Source: Mycolicibacterium senegalense
Lineage (GTDB): Bacteria; Actinomycetota; Actinomycetes; Mycobacteriales; Mycobacteriaceae
NCBI RefSeq assembly: GCF_019645875.1
Contig: NZ_CP081000.1
Coordinates: 5,454,417-5,518,416, forward strand
DNA: 64,000 nucleotides
Reading direction: 5' to 3'
The notes under the pieces were generated by a model, which was not told where the DNA came from, made no database searches, and saw only the letters and a program-made list of their open reading frames with translations. Positions 27,065-35,558 of the stretch are shown here, piece after piece. Both the position numbers and the translations under genes were made by a program. Position 1 is the first letter of the stretch, and each line of letters begins with the position of its first letter.

Positions 27065-28118
27065 CTGTTGCTCCTCCCCGCATGCGGGTGTCGACCTCAT
27101 CGGCGAAGTGGCAGGCGCTGCGCCGTCCGTCGCCCTGCAGTGCCGGCCTGGTGGTGACGCAGAGTTCGCGAGCCAGCGGGCAGCGGTCTTGGTACACGCA
27201 GCCGGCCGGGATCGAATGCAGGTCGGGCGGTGCGCCGCCGATGGACTTGAGGGCCTCGCCGCGTACCGCGCTCACCGGCACCGAGTCGAGCAGGCCCTTG
27301 GTGTACGGGTGCCGAGGGTTGGCGAAAACCTCTGCCACCGGACCCGTTTCGACGACCTGGCCGGCGTACATGACTGCCACCTGGTCGGCTTCCTCGGCTA
27401 CCAGCGCCAGATCATGGGTGATCAGCACGACGGCCATGTCGTACTCGGCACGCAGGCTTCTCAACAGCGCCATGATCTGCGCCTGCACGGTCACATCCAG
27501 TGCGGTGGTCGGTTCGTCGGCGATCAGCACGCGCGGATTCAACGCGACGGCCATCGCGATCAGCAGCCGCTGCCGCATCCCGCCGGAGAATTGGTGCGGG
27601 TAGGACTTCATCCGCTCTTCCGGCTGCGGAATGCCCACCCGCGCCATCAGTTCCACGGCTTTGCGCTTGGCGTCCTTGGCGTTCATGCCGTGGTGGATGC
27701 GGAACGGCTCGGCCAGCTGGGTGCCGACGGTGTAGAGCGGGTTGAGTGCGGTCAGCGCATCCTGGAAGACGATCGCCAGCTCCGGCCCGGCCAGCTTGCG
27801 CCGGGTCTTGCGATCGGCGGCCAGGATGTCCACGTCGATTTCGCCGAGCCGCGCAGTTCCTTCCACGACCTCGGCTACCGGCTCCAGCAGCCCGACCAGC
27901 GCGGTGGCCGTCATCGATTTGCCGCAGCCCGATTCGCCCAGCAAGGCCAGGGTCTGACCACGGTGCGCCGCGAAGCTGACGTGGTCGACGGCGCGGACGG
28001 TTCCGGTGATGGTGCGGATGTCGACGGTCAGCCCGTCCACCACCAGCGCCGGATCGGTGTCGAGATACCCGGACACGGTCGGCGGTTCTGCCACGCTGCT
28101 GCTCAACTGGGAAGTCAT
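27057..28118 (-). CDS. Peptide-type ABC transporter ATP-binding protein (OppD/DppD type)
   Basis: A 353-residue ATPase with Walker A GESGCGKS, Q-loop VFQDALTALNP, signature FSGGMRQRLLIAMA, Walker B LIADEPTTALD, switch LITHDLALV and the C-terminal CVYQDRCPLARELC cluster. It abuts the permease gene upstream with no gap and overlaps the second ATPase gene downstream. Works at the inner face of the membrane with the two permeases. Confidence 0.93.
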   Translation of the reverse strand: MTSQLSSSVAEPPTVSGYLDTDPALVVDGLTVDIRTITGTVRAVDHVSFAAHRGQTLALLGESGCGKSMTATALVGLLEPVAEVVEGTARLGEIDVDILAADRKTRRKLAGPELAIVFQDALTALNPLYTVGTQLAEPFRIHHGMNAKDAKRKAVELMARVGIPQPEERMKSYPHQFSGGMRQRLLIAMAVALNPRVLIADEPTTALDVTVQAQIMALLRSLRAEYDMAVVLITHDLALVAEEADQVAVMYAGQVVETGPVAEVFANPRHPYTKGLLDSVPVSAVRGEALKSIGGAPPDLHSIPAGCVYQDRCPLARELCVTTRPALQGDGRRSACHFADEVDTRMRGGATDV

Positions 28119-29102
28119 CTACAGGGCCTTTCCGGTCTTGGTGAAGCGGGACAGGCGTTTCTGCGGGACGGTGAGCCGCCAGCGCTGGCCGGGGTCGGTG
28201 GCGATCCGGGCCCAGGCGGCCAGGATGGTGGCCGAAACCGTGGTGATGACGATGGCCAGACCGGGGAAGAACGAGAGCCACCACGCGGTGTGCAGGTAGG
28301 TGCGGCCCTGCGAAACCATGAGGCCCCAGCTGACATCGGGCGGCTGGATGCCGATACCCAGGAAGCTGAGCGAGGATTCGGCCAGCATCACGTAGCAGAA
28401 GTCCAGTGTGGCCACGGTGAGCAGGGTGGGCAGCACGATCGGCACCACGTGCCGGACGATGATGGACCGTCCACTGGCCCCGAATGTGCGGGCGGCATCG
28501 ACGAACACCCGGCTGGAGAGTTCGGCTGACTCGGCGCGGGCCGTCCGCAGATACACCGGGATCCGGGTGATCGCCAGCACCGCAACGATGTTGGCCGCAC
28601 TCGGGGAGAAGACGTAGAGCACCACCACTGCCAGCAGCAGTGAAGGGAAGCTCATGATCACGTCGGCCACCCGCATCGCCAGCGTCTCCCGCCAACCGCG
28701 GTAGTAGCCCGCCCACATACCGATCAACGATCCGACGACCGCCGAGATCACCACGGCGGGAATCGCTACCGACAATGTGGTGCGGCACGCGACGATCAGT
28801 CGGGCCAGCATGCTGCGGCCCAGCGGGTCGGTGCCCAGGATGTTGGCCCAGCCGTGGGCGAGCGTGAACGGCGCCTGATTCGAGTTGTCCAGGTCGATGT
28901 GGGTAGCGAGGTTGCCGACCAGCATCGGGCCGAACACCGCGGTGAGGATCACCAGGCCGAGCACCACGGCAGCGGCGGCGGCCACCCGGTCATTGACCAG
29001 CAGCCGGAACCACACCGAGCGCCTGCGAGCCGGCTCGGTCTCCGGTTCGCCGACGATGGCGGTGGTGGGTTTGACTGGTACCAGGTCGATTTGAGTGCTC
29101 AC
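28119..29102 (-). CDS. Peptide-type ABC transporter permease (DppC type)
   Basis: A 327-residue membrane protein. It has the DppC N-terminal domain (VAAAAAVVLGLVILTAVFGP then HILGTD-like WANILGTDPLGRSMLARL) and about six transmembrane segments, with the EAA loop near SRVFVDAARTFGASGRSIIVRH that docks the ATPases, and SSLSFLGIGIQPPDVSWG, a conserved segment in this family. Eleven bases separate it from the other permease gene. Confidence 0.92.
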   Translation of the reverse strand: MSTQIDLVPVKPTTAIVGEPETEPARRRSVWFRLLVNDRVAAAAAVVLGLVILTAVFGPMLVGNLATHIDLDNSNQAPFTLAHGWANILGTDPLGRSMLARLIVACRTTLSVAIPAVVISAVVGSLIGMWAGYYRGWRETLAMRVADVIMSFPSLLLAVVVLYVFSPSAANIVAVLAITRIPVYLRTARAESAELSSRVFVDAARTFGASGRSIIVRHVVPIVLPTLLTVATLDFCYVMLAESSLSFLGIGIQPPDVSWGLMVSQGRTYLHTAWWLSFFPGLAIVITTVSATILAAWARIATDPGQRWRLTVPQKRLSRFTKTGKAL

Positions 29103-29113
29103 GCTATGTACCC

Positions 29114-30043
29114 CTAGACCTTTGCCGGTTCCCGTACGCGCGCGTCGAGCAGCGCGTAGCAGGCGTCGATGATGATGTTGAGGACGAAAATGCTGACGGC
29201 CGTGAGCAGTACGGCTGCCTGGAGCACCGCGAAATCACGCTGCAGGATGGCGTCGATCATGAGCTTGCCGATGCCCGGCCAGCCGAAGATCGCCTCGACC
29301 ACGACCGCTCCGTTGATCAGGCCCACCGCGAGATCACCTGCCACCGTCAGCGCGGGTGCTGCCGCGTTGCGCAGTGCGTGATGGCTGACCACCCGCAGAT
29401 CGGCGGCGCCCTTGCTCCGGGCCAGCCGGATGTAGGGCGCCGAGAGCGCCGAGACCATGGCGCCGCGAACCACCTGGGTCAGCACGCCCAGCGGGCGGAT
29501 CATCAGCGTGGCGATCGGCAGGATCCACGACAGCATGCCGTCATCTGTGCCCGAGGTCGGCAACCATCCCATCAGGACGGAGAACAGCCACACCCCGGTG
29601 ATGGCGAACCAGAAGTCGGGAATGCTGGCCGCGGTCATCGACAGCAGGCTGGAGAACCGGTCGGCCAGCGAGTTGGGCCGATAGGCGGCCCAGCAGCCCA
29701 CGATGACGGCGCCGATGATCGCCAGCAGCATGGTGGTGAAGGCCAGTTGCAGAGTGGCGGGGAAGGCGCGCAGCGCCATGGCCGATGCGGATTCGCCCGT
29801 GCGCAGCGAGGTGCCGAAGTCGAGGTGGATCACGCCCTTGAAGTAGTCGAGCAACTGGACGGCGAGGGGCCGGTCGAACCCGTGCTGATGGGCGAACGCT
29901 TCCCGCTGGTCGGCGGTGGCGGACTCGGGCAGGTAGAGGTTGGTCGGATCACCGGTGAGCCGGGCGAGCAGGAACACGCCGAGCAGCACGATGATCAACG
30001 GGATGGCGCTCGTGTACATCCGGCGCCGGACAAAGGGGAACAT
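29114..30043 (-). CDS. Peptide-type ABC transporter permease (DppB type)
   Basis: A 309-residue membrane protein with six predicted transmembrane segments, the N-terminal GDP motif (LARLTGDPTNLYLPESAT), HLDFGTSLRTG, and the EAA loop YIRLARSKGAADLRVVSHH followed by ALRNAAAPALTV. It pairs with the DppC-type protein to form the channel. Four bases after the binding-protein stop. Confidence 0.92.
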   Translation of the reverse strand: MFPFVRRRMYTSAIPLIIVLLGVFLLARLTGDPTNLYLPESATADQREAFAHQHGFDRPLAVQLLDYFKGVIHLDFGTSLRTGESASAMALRAFPATLQLAFTTMLLAIIGAVIVGCWAAYRPNSLADRFSSLLSMTAASIPDFWFAITGVWLFSVLMGWLPTSGTDDGMLSWILPIATLMIRPLGVLTQVVRGAMVSALSAPYIRLARSKGAADLRVVSHHALRNAAAPALTVAGDLAVGLINGAVVVEAIFGWPGIGKLMIDAILQRDFAVLQAAVLLTAVSIFVLNIIIDACYALLDARVREPAKV

Positions 30044-30047
30044 CGGC

Positions 30048-31601
30048 TCAGCTCCTGTCGGTGCGGTCGGGCGCAGCGGGCGTCATCTCCGACAGCCGCA
30101 TCTCGTCGCCGGTGGCGGCGTTGGGGGTGTAGTCGACGCGCGGTGACTTGCCGAGGATGCCCTTCATGTGGGCGAGGTAGGCGAACTGCATGATCTGCTG
30201 CGGTTCCTCGGCGAACAGCGTGGCGAACGCGTCCTGGCGGGCCTGGCCGGTGAGCGCCTCCGCGGCGCGGATCTTCGCGTCGAATTCTTTTGTGCCGTAG
30301 GCGCTCTGCGGCCCCTCGGACAGCATGTACTGGTCCATGGTGAACGCGGCGTCACCGGCCTGATTCCCGTGCATGATCATCAGGAGATAAGGACCGGTGT
30401 CTGCCGGGAACGGACGCAGCTGGTACTGCAACTGGCCGGCCGTGTCCATCATCTCGATCTTGACGTTGAGGCCGATCTCGGCGAATTCGCTCTGCAGCAC
30501 CTCGATGGTCTCGGAGATCTTCGGGAACTGAGCGGTGCGGCCGATCAGCCGGATCTGACGGTCCACTGGCACGCCGTCCGCCCTGGCCTCGGCGATGAGT
30601 GCCTTTGCCTTGTCGAGATCGTGGGGCCACAACGGCAGCTGGTCGTTGTACCCGACGACACCGGAGGGGATGAGCTGGGAGGCCGGCTCCCCGAGGCCAC
30701 GGAACAACGCCTTGACGATGCCGGTCCGGTTGACGGAGTAATTGATGGCCTGCCGCACACGGAGGTCATTGAGCGGTGCCTCCGTCGCCTGTATGCGCAG
30801 TGCGGTGGTCTCGTTGTTCTGGAAAGGCACTCCACGATCACCGGCGCCGTCCTCAGGGCCCAGCGACGTGGCGATGTCGGCTTCGTCGTTGGTGATCATC
30901 GCGGCACGCACACTGCCCTCACTGCGCCACTGGTACTCGGCGCGGGCGAACGCCGGCTTGGCGCCCCAGTACCGGTCGTTGCGCTTGAGCCGCAGCTTCT
31001 GGCCGTACTCCCAGTCCTCGATCGCGTACGGTCCGGTGCCGATGGGCTCGCGCACCTTCTCGGTGAGGCTGGTTCCCGACGGCACGATCTCCACGAATGA
31101 GATACGCAGCGGCAGAATCGGATCCGGCTTAGGCGTTCCGATCACCACGGTGTTCTCGTCGGGGGTCGTGACCTCGAGCCTGTCGTCGCCGAACACATAG
31201 CCGTCGACGTTGCACTGCAGATCGGAGTTCACCGCCCGGTCGATCGAGAAGGCCGCGTCCTTGGCGGTCAACGGCGCGCCGTCGGAGAACACGACTCCCT
31301 TGCGGATGTCGAATGCCCATTGGTCGGGCGCGGTTTGGCGCCAAGCGGTGGACAGTAGCGGTTGCAGATCGCCGCTGTCGGGATCACGCTCGATGAGCGG
31401 TTCGGTGATGTTGGACCGCACCACGATGCCGGTCGATGTCAGGGAGCTCTCGCAGGGCTCCAGCGTCGGCGGCTCCTGGGAGATGACGATCCGCAAGGTG
31501 TCGGGGTCATAGCCGCCGTGCGCGGTGTTGGCGACGGTGCACCCCGCGGTGAAGGTGCAGGCGGCCAGTGCGACTGCCGGAGCGGCGAGAGCTCGCCTCA
31601 T
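30048..31601 (-). CDS. ABC transporter substrate-binding lipoprotein (SBP family 5)
   Basis: A 517-residue exported binding protein. The signal peptide ends at a lipobox TAGC (Cys20), so the mature protein is membrane-tethered outside the cell. The family 5 fold is seen in LRIVISQEPPTLEPCESSL, WAFDIRKGVVFSDGAPLTAKD and RQAINYSVNRTGIVKALFRG. ATG 31601 has GGAGGA upstream; the frame is open earlier but those codons lie in the promoter. The family binds peptides, nickel or sugars; here an aldarate or a conjugate is suggested by the operon. First gene of a nine-gene unit down to 22230. Confidence 0.9.
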   Translation of the reverse strand: MRRALAAPAVALAACTFTAGCTVANTAHGGYDPDTLRIVISQEPPTLEPCESSLTSTGIVVRSNITEPLIERDPDSGDLQPLLSTAWRQTAPDQWAFDIRKGVVFSDGAPLTAKDAAFSIDRAVNSDLQCNVDGYVFGDDRLEVTTPDENTVVIGTPKPDPILPLRISFVEIVPSGTSLTEKVREPIGTGPYAIEDWEYGQKLRLKRNDRYWGAKPAFARAEYQWRSEGSVRAAMITNDEADIATSLGPEDGAGDRGVPFQNNETTALRIQATEAPLNDLRVRQAINYSVNRTGIVKALFRGLGEPASQLIPSGVVGYNDQLPLWPHDLDKAKALIAEARADGVPVDRQIRLIGRTAQFPKISETIEVLQSEFAEIGLNVKIEMMDTAGQLQYQLRPFPADTGPYLLMIMHGNQAGDAAFTMDQYMLSEGPQSAYGTKEFDAKIRAAEALTGQARQDAFATLFAEEPQQIMQFAYLAHMKGILGKSPRVDYTPNAATGDEMRLSEMTPAAPDRTDRS

Positions 31602-31622
31602 GGATCCTCCAGGGGTGTGATG

Positions 31623-31636
31623 TCCACGTATGTGGA
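31623..31636 (-). promoter_or_regulatory. Palindrome TCCAC-N4-GTGGA, candidate operator of the aldarate operon
   Basis: A perfect 5-4-5 inverted repeat between the predicted start site and the start codon of the binding-protein gene. A bound repressor here would block elongation. The operon's own IclR protein is the obvious candidate, but nothing in the sequence proves it. Confidence 0.4.
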
Positions 31637-31658
31637 TGCCGGTTGTGACCGCAGACAC

Positions 31659-31688
31659 ACGCTAAGAACGGTCCGCAACGCCCGTCAA
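31659..31688 (-). promoter_or_regulatory. Predicted SigA-type promoter of the aldarate transport/gudD operon
   Basis: On the minus strand TTGACG (31683-31688) is followed after 18 bases by TAGCGT (31659-31664), a good -35/-10 pair. Transcription would begin near 31652, giving a leader of about 50 bases that holds the palindrome at 31623-31636 and the GGAGGA ribosome binding site. Confidence 0.55.
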
Positions 31689-31802
31689 GCCAGTGAAATC
31701 GCGGGAAATGCCCGAAGTCGGGCCACGGCGGGCGATGACGGAAGCGCCGAAGAGACCAGTTTGACCTGCGAATTTGATCTCCGGATCAGACCATCGATAC
31801 GT

Positions 31803-31819
31803 CCACGGCAATGCCGTGG
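31803..31819. promoter_or_regulatory. Palindrome CCACGGC-AAT-GCCGTGG, candidate operator
   Basis: Perfect 7-base arms around a 3-base centre, about 100 bases upstream of the rightward 2-hydroxyacid dehydrogenase gene and in the gap shared with the aldarate operon. Likely a dimeric regulator site (LysR or IclR protein nearby); unproven. Confidence 0.4.
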
Positions 31820-31919
31820 CGGCAATTATGCAGCTTGCGTATCAACCCATGCTATTTCCGTGTTGGACGGGTATTTGCAGGCAGGCATACCGTAGCTGCA
31901 TCCCGACCGAGGAGTACGT

Positions 31920-32900
31920 GTGCCCGAATCCGATTCCACCCGCCGCGTCCTGCAGGTGGGTCCGCTCAAGCCCTCGCTCGCCGATACGCTGCGGACCAGC
32001 TACCACGCCCTGGTTCTGCCCGACGGGTCCGAACGCGCGGGGTTCCTCGCCGAGCACGGCGCCGCCATCGCCGCGGTGGTGACCTCGGGGCGCACCGGCG
32101 TCGACGCCGAACTGATGTCCGCACTACCCAATCTGGGCGCGGTGGTGAACTTCGGGGTCGGTTATGACACCACGGACATCGACGCGGCCGCTGCCCGAAA
32201 CGTCATGGTCAGCAACACCCCGGACGTGCTCAGCGACTGCGTGGCGGACACCGCCGTCGGATTGCTGATCGACACCATGCGGCAATTCTCGGCCGCCGAC
32301 CGCTATCTGCGGGCCGGCCGCTGGATCAGTGAGGGCAATTACCCGCTGGCCCATAAGGTTTCGGGTGCCCGCGTCGGCATCATCGGCCTCGGCCGCATCG
32401 GCCAGGCCATCGCCACCCGGCTGGTCGCATTCGGCTGTTCGATCAGCTATCACAACCGTCGTGAGCTCGCAGACACCCCGTACACCTACGTCGGCTCCGC
32501 CGTCGAGCTGGCCCGGCAGGTCGATGTCCTGGTCATTGCCGCCTCCGGCGGCAGCGGGTCCCGCCACCTCGTGGACCGGGATGTCCTCGACGCGCTCGGC
32601 CCGGACGGCTACCTGGTGAACATCGCCCGCGGCAGCGTCGTGGACGAGGCCGCCCTCGTCGACGCACTCACCGACGGCAGGCTCGCGGGAGCCGGGCTCG
32701 ACGTGTTCACCGACGAGCCGAATGTGCCCGAAGCCCTGCTGACCTCGGACAACGTGGTGCTGCTCCCCCACGTCGGAAGTGGCACCGTGGAGACCCGCGC
32801 CGCCATGGAGGCCCTGACCCTGGCCAACTTGGACAAGTTCCTGGAGTCCGGCGAACTCCTCACGCCGGTGCCGATGCCGGTTCCGGCTGCCCGGAATTAA
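31920..32900 (+). CDS. 2-hydroxyacid dehydrogenase (glyoxylate/hydroxypyruvate reductase-like)
   Basis: A 326-residue NAD(P)-dependent dehydrogenase with the loop VGIIGLGRIGQAIA, an Arg in VNIARGSVVDEAAL, the Glu in DVFTDEPNVP and the catalytic His in LPHVGSGTVETR, the last motif being typical of GhrB-like glyoxylate/hydroxypyruvate reductases. GTG 31920 follows GAGGAG by about 7 bases. It may reduce glyoxylate or tartronate semialdehyde derived from sugar acids. Its stop overlaps the convergent LysR gene by 4 bases. Confidence 0.88.
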   Translation: MPESDSTRRVLQVGPLKPSLADTLRTSYHALVLPDGSERAGFLAEHGAAIAAVVTSGRTGVDAELMSALPNLGAVVNFGVGYDTTDIDAAAARNVMVSNTPDVLSDCVADTAVGLLIDTMRQFSAADRYLRAGRWISEGNYPLAHKVSGARVGIIGLGRIGQAIATRLVAFGCSISYHNRRELADTPYTYVGSAVELARQVDVLVIAASGGSGSRHLVDRDVLDALGPDGYLVNIARGSVVDEAALVDALTDGRLAGAGLDVFTDEPNVPEALLTSDNVVLLPHVGSGTVETRAAMEALTLANLDKFLESGELLTPVPMPVPAARN

Positions 32901-33823
32901 CCGACGAAATCCTCGACCAGATCGTCGGTCGTCCACTCCCGCGGCGGCAGCACGTCGCGCAGCAGTCGCAGTAGCGCGGGGTTCGTGCTGTCCCCGCGCC
33001 AGACCGCATCCAGTTCGACCGGACGTTCGCGGAACGCGCCGATCGAACGGAACACCACCCCCTCGGGATGCAGGGTGGCAGTGGACGCGGGCACCAGGGC
33101 GATGCCGATGCCGGAGCGCACGAGCACCAGCATGGTGTGCACCTGGGTGACGTACTGGACGTAGCGCGGCGTAGCTCCGGCGATGGTGAACGTGCTGATC
33201 AGCAGCTCGTGGAAATACCGGGCCTGCACCGGGGAGTACATCACCATGTCCTGGCCGTCGAGGTCGTTGAGAGTGAGCTGACGACGCACCTCGACCAGCG
33301 GGTGTGCGGCCGGCAGCGCGGCGATGAGCTGTTCGTGCAGCAGGGGCCGCGATACCAGGCCGGGTCGCTTGAGCGGTGGCCGAGCCATACCGAGATCCAG
33401 TTCGCCCGTCATCAGCGCTTCGATCTGGGCGGCCGTCACCATCTCCCGCAACTCGAGTGTCACGTCGGGCAGCAGTTCCCGCGCGGCGTCGAACAACCTG
33501 GGCAATACCGGATGGGCCGACGCCGCGGTGAATCCGATCACCACGGTTCCCAGATCGCCTGCGGGAACGCGTTTCACGTTGAGCGCGGCGCCCTCGGCCA
33601 ACTGCAGGATGCGGCGGGCATCGGGCAGGAATGCCACCCCCGCGGGAGTCAACGTGACCGACCGGGTGGTGCGGTCGATCAGGTTCACTCCGAGTTCGCT
33701 CTCGAGCTGCTGGATCTGGCGGCTCAGGGGCGGCTGGGTCATGTGCAGTCGTTCGGCGGCCCGGCCGAAGTGCAACTCTTCGGCGACGGCGATGAAGCAC
33801 GACAGCCTCGACAGCGAGAACAC
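32897..33823 (-). CDS. LysR-family transcriptional regulator
   Basis: A 308-residue regulator. The N-terminal helix-turn-helix is FIAVAEELHFGRAAERLHMTQ and PPLSRQIQQLESELGVNLID, followed by the periplasmic-binding-like effector domain (GTVVIGFTAASAHPVLPRLF, LDLGMARPPLKRPGL). GTG 33823 is taken because LysR proteins begin right before this helix; the longer frame runs into the DUF222 promoter. Neighbouring genes suggest it controls the hydroxyacid dehydrogenase or one of the aldarate operons. Confidence 0.9.
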   Translation of the reverse strand: MFSLSRLSCFIAVAEELHFGRAAERLHMTQPPLSRQIQQLESELGVNLIDRTTRSVTLTPAGVAFLPDARRILQLAEGAALNVKRVPAGDLGTVVIGFTAASAHPVLPRLFDAARELLPDVTLELREMVTAAQIEALMTGELDLGMARPPLKRPGLVSRPLLHEQLIAALPAAHPLVEVRRQLTLNDLDGQDMVMYSPVQARYFHELLISTFTIAGATPRYVQYVTQVHTMLVLVRSGIGIALVPASTATLHPEGVVFRSIGAFRERPVELDAVWRGDSTNPALLRLLRDVLPPREWTTDDLVEDFVG

Positions 33824-33923
33824 CGATGTAGCGTATCGACCGCACTCGCCACATATGCGCGAACGGCATGAATGTCGGCGATGAATGGGACGGCAAGGCA
33901 TTGCCGACCTGCGCATTTCCGAT

Positions 33924-33929
33924 TAAACT
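33924..33929 (+). promoter_or_regulatory. Probable -10 element of the DUF222/HNH gene
   Basis: TAAACT fits TANNNT and ends 7 bases before ATG 33937, so the message would be leaderless or nearly so. The SOS box begins within this element, so LexA binding would cover the start site. Confidence 0.55.
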
Positions 33930-33944
33930 CGAACATATGTTCGA
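33929..33944. promoter_or_regulatory. Perfect mycobacterial SOS (LexA) box overlapping a start codon
   Basis: TCGAAC-ATAT-GTTCGA matches the known mycobacterial LexA consensus TCGAAC-N4-GTTCGA exactly and is extended to an 18-base palindrome (33928-33945). The ATG of the DUF222/HNH gene (33937) lies inside the box. DUF222 (13E12-repeat) genes are known LexA targets in M. tuberculosis. Confidence 0.85.
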
Positions 33945-35541
33945 GCTGCTTGATCGGCCGGCCCTCGGTGAACTCACCGACGCCGCGCTGGTCGACACCC
34001 TCGAACACCATACCCGCGCCGAAGCCATCGAGGCGGCCGCACGCCTGGCCACCATCGCCGAAATCGTCGCCCGCCACTGCGACGACGAAGACGAACTCTC
34101 CGCCCACTGCGCGATCGACGGCTGGGAAACCGCCAACGCCGCAGTCAGCGCCGCCTGCAACCTCAGCCGCCGCGCCGCCTCCGCCCAGATGCGCATCGCC
34201 CAGGCCCTGCGCGACCGACTGCCCAAAGTCGCCGCCGTCTTCGCCCGCGGCGACATCTCCGCAAAAGTCATCTCCACCATCACCTGGCACACCCAACTCG
34301 TCACCGACGAGGACGCATTGGGGTTGATCGACACCGCCCTGGCCGGCGCCGCCACCACCTACGGAGCGCTCTCCTCGACCAAGGCAGAACAAGCCATCGA
34401 CGTCTGGGTCGAGAAATTCGACCCCGCCGCCGTCCGCAGAACCCGCACCGCCGCCCGAGACCGCGACATCCACTTCGGCGACCCCGACGACCCCAACGGC
34501 ACCGTCTCCATCTGGGGACGACTGCTGGCCACCGACGCCGCCCTGATCAAAACCCTGCTCAACACCATGGCCCGCAGCGTCTGCGACAACGACCCCCGCA
34601 CCCTCGGACAACGCCGCTCCGACGCCCTGGGCGCCCTCGGCGCCGGAGCCGACCACCTCACCTGCCAATGCGGCAACCCCGACTGCGACGCCACCGGCAT
34701 CGACCCCCGCTCCCGCAACGTGGTCATCCACCTCCTCGCACAAACCCTGCCCCTAACCGTCCACGCCGACGAAAGCGACAGTGCGGGCGGCGACGGCGTT
34801 GCGCAAACCCATGACGAAAGCCAGGACAGCGCAAGCGATCTGGACGACAATCCCGACGCACTCGCGGACCCGGCTCAATCACCCCGCGATCCACGCATCC
34901 ACGGCGAACCCGCCCTCAACGACTACCCAGCAGACCGCATACCTACCGTCGCCGGCAGCCCCGCAGTCATCCTCGGCGGCGGCATCGTGCCCGCACCCCT
35001 GCTCGCCGAACTCATCGCCACCGGCGCCACCATCAAACCCCTCAGCGACCCCGACGACCTGGCCACCGAAACCCGCTACCGGCCCTCCACCAAGCTGGCC
35101 GCGTTCGTCCGCATGCGCGACCTCGTCTGTATGTTCCCCGGCTGCGCAGTCTCAGCCACCAACTGCGATCTCGACCACAGCACCCCCTGGCCCGCCGGAG
35201 CCACCCATCCCGGCAATCTCGGTCCCAAATGCCGAACTCACCACCTGATCAAGACCTTTCACACCGGCGAGAACGGCTGGACCGACATCCAACACCCCGA
35301 CGGCAGCCACACCTGGACCTCACCCACCGGTCAGATCTACCACACGACTCCGTTCAGCCAGATCCTGTTCCCCGACAGCAGCACTAACACCCCAGCCCCA
35401 CCCGCACAACCAGCCCCCACACCCACCGACCGGCACATCAAAATGCCGCTCCGCCAACGCACCCGCCAGCAAACCCGCACCCAACGCATCAACACCGAAC
35501 GCCGACTCAACGCCGAACTCGACAAACCCCCACCGTACTAA
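33937..35541 (+). CDS. DUF222 / HNH endonuclease domain protein (13E12 repeat family)
   Basis: A 534-residue protein with an N-terminal helical DUF222 domain (ELTDAALVDTLEHHTRAEAI to about residue 250), a variable acidic linker, and a C-terminal HNH nuclease domain: CMFPGCAVSATNCDLDHSTP, WPAGATHPGNLGPKCRTHHL, with paired Cys ligands and the DxDH/N/HH residues. The tail is Pro/Thr/Arg-rich. ATG 33937 is chosen over an upstream in-frame codon at 33868 because the promoter and SOS box place transcription start there. These families are multicopy and damage-inducible in mycobacteria; a DNA-repair or mobile-element role is unproven. Confidence 0.9.
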   Translation: MFELLDRPALGELTDAALVDTLEHHTRAEAIEAAARLATIAEIVARHCDDEDELSAHCAIDGWETANAAVSAACNLSRRAASAQMRIAQALRDRLPKVAAVFARGDISAKVISTITWHTQLVTDEDALGLIDTALAGAATTYGALSSTKAEQAIDVWVEKFDPAAVRRTRTAARDRDIHFGDPDDPNGTVSIWGRLLATDAALIKTLLNTMARSVCDNDPRTLGQRRSDALGALGAGADHLTCQCGNPDCDATGIDPRSRNVVIHLLAQTLPLTVHADESDSAGGDGVAQTHDESQDSASDLDDNPDALADPAQSPRDPRIHGEPALNDYPADRIPTVAGSPAVILGGGIVPAPLLAELIATGATIKPLSDPDDLATETRYRPSTKLAAFVRMRDLVCMFPGCAVSATNCDLDHSTPWPAGATHPGNLGPKCRTHHLIKTFHTGENGWTDIQHPDGSHTWTSPTGQIYHTTPFSQILFPDSSTNTPAPPAQPAPTPTDRHIKMPLRQRTRQQTRTQRINTERRLNAELDKPPPY

Positions 35542-35558
35542 CGGGTTTCAACAGAGCA

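Larger units (their letters stand above)
31602..31919. other. Intergenic regulatory region between divergent aldarate-region genes
   Basis: A 318-base gap without a convincing gene. It contains the leftward promoter and palindrome described separately, a second inverted repeat at 31803-31819, and the leader of the rightward dehydrogenase gene with GAGGAG before GTG 31920. A weak rightward -10 (TACCGT near 31889) is possible. Nothing else recognised. Confidence 0.6.

Noticed and set aside
32124..34358. 744-codon minus-strand frame across the dehydrogenase, LysR and DUF222 genes
   Set aside because: Crosses three real genes and a promoter; no domain.
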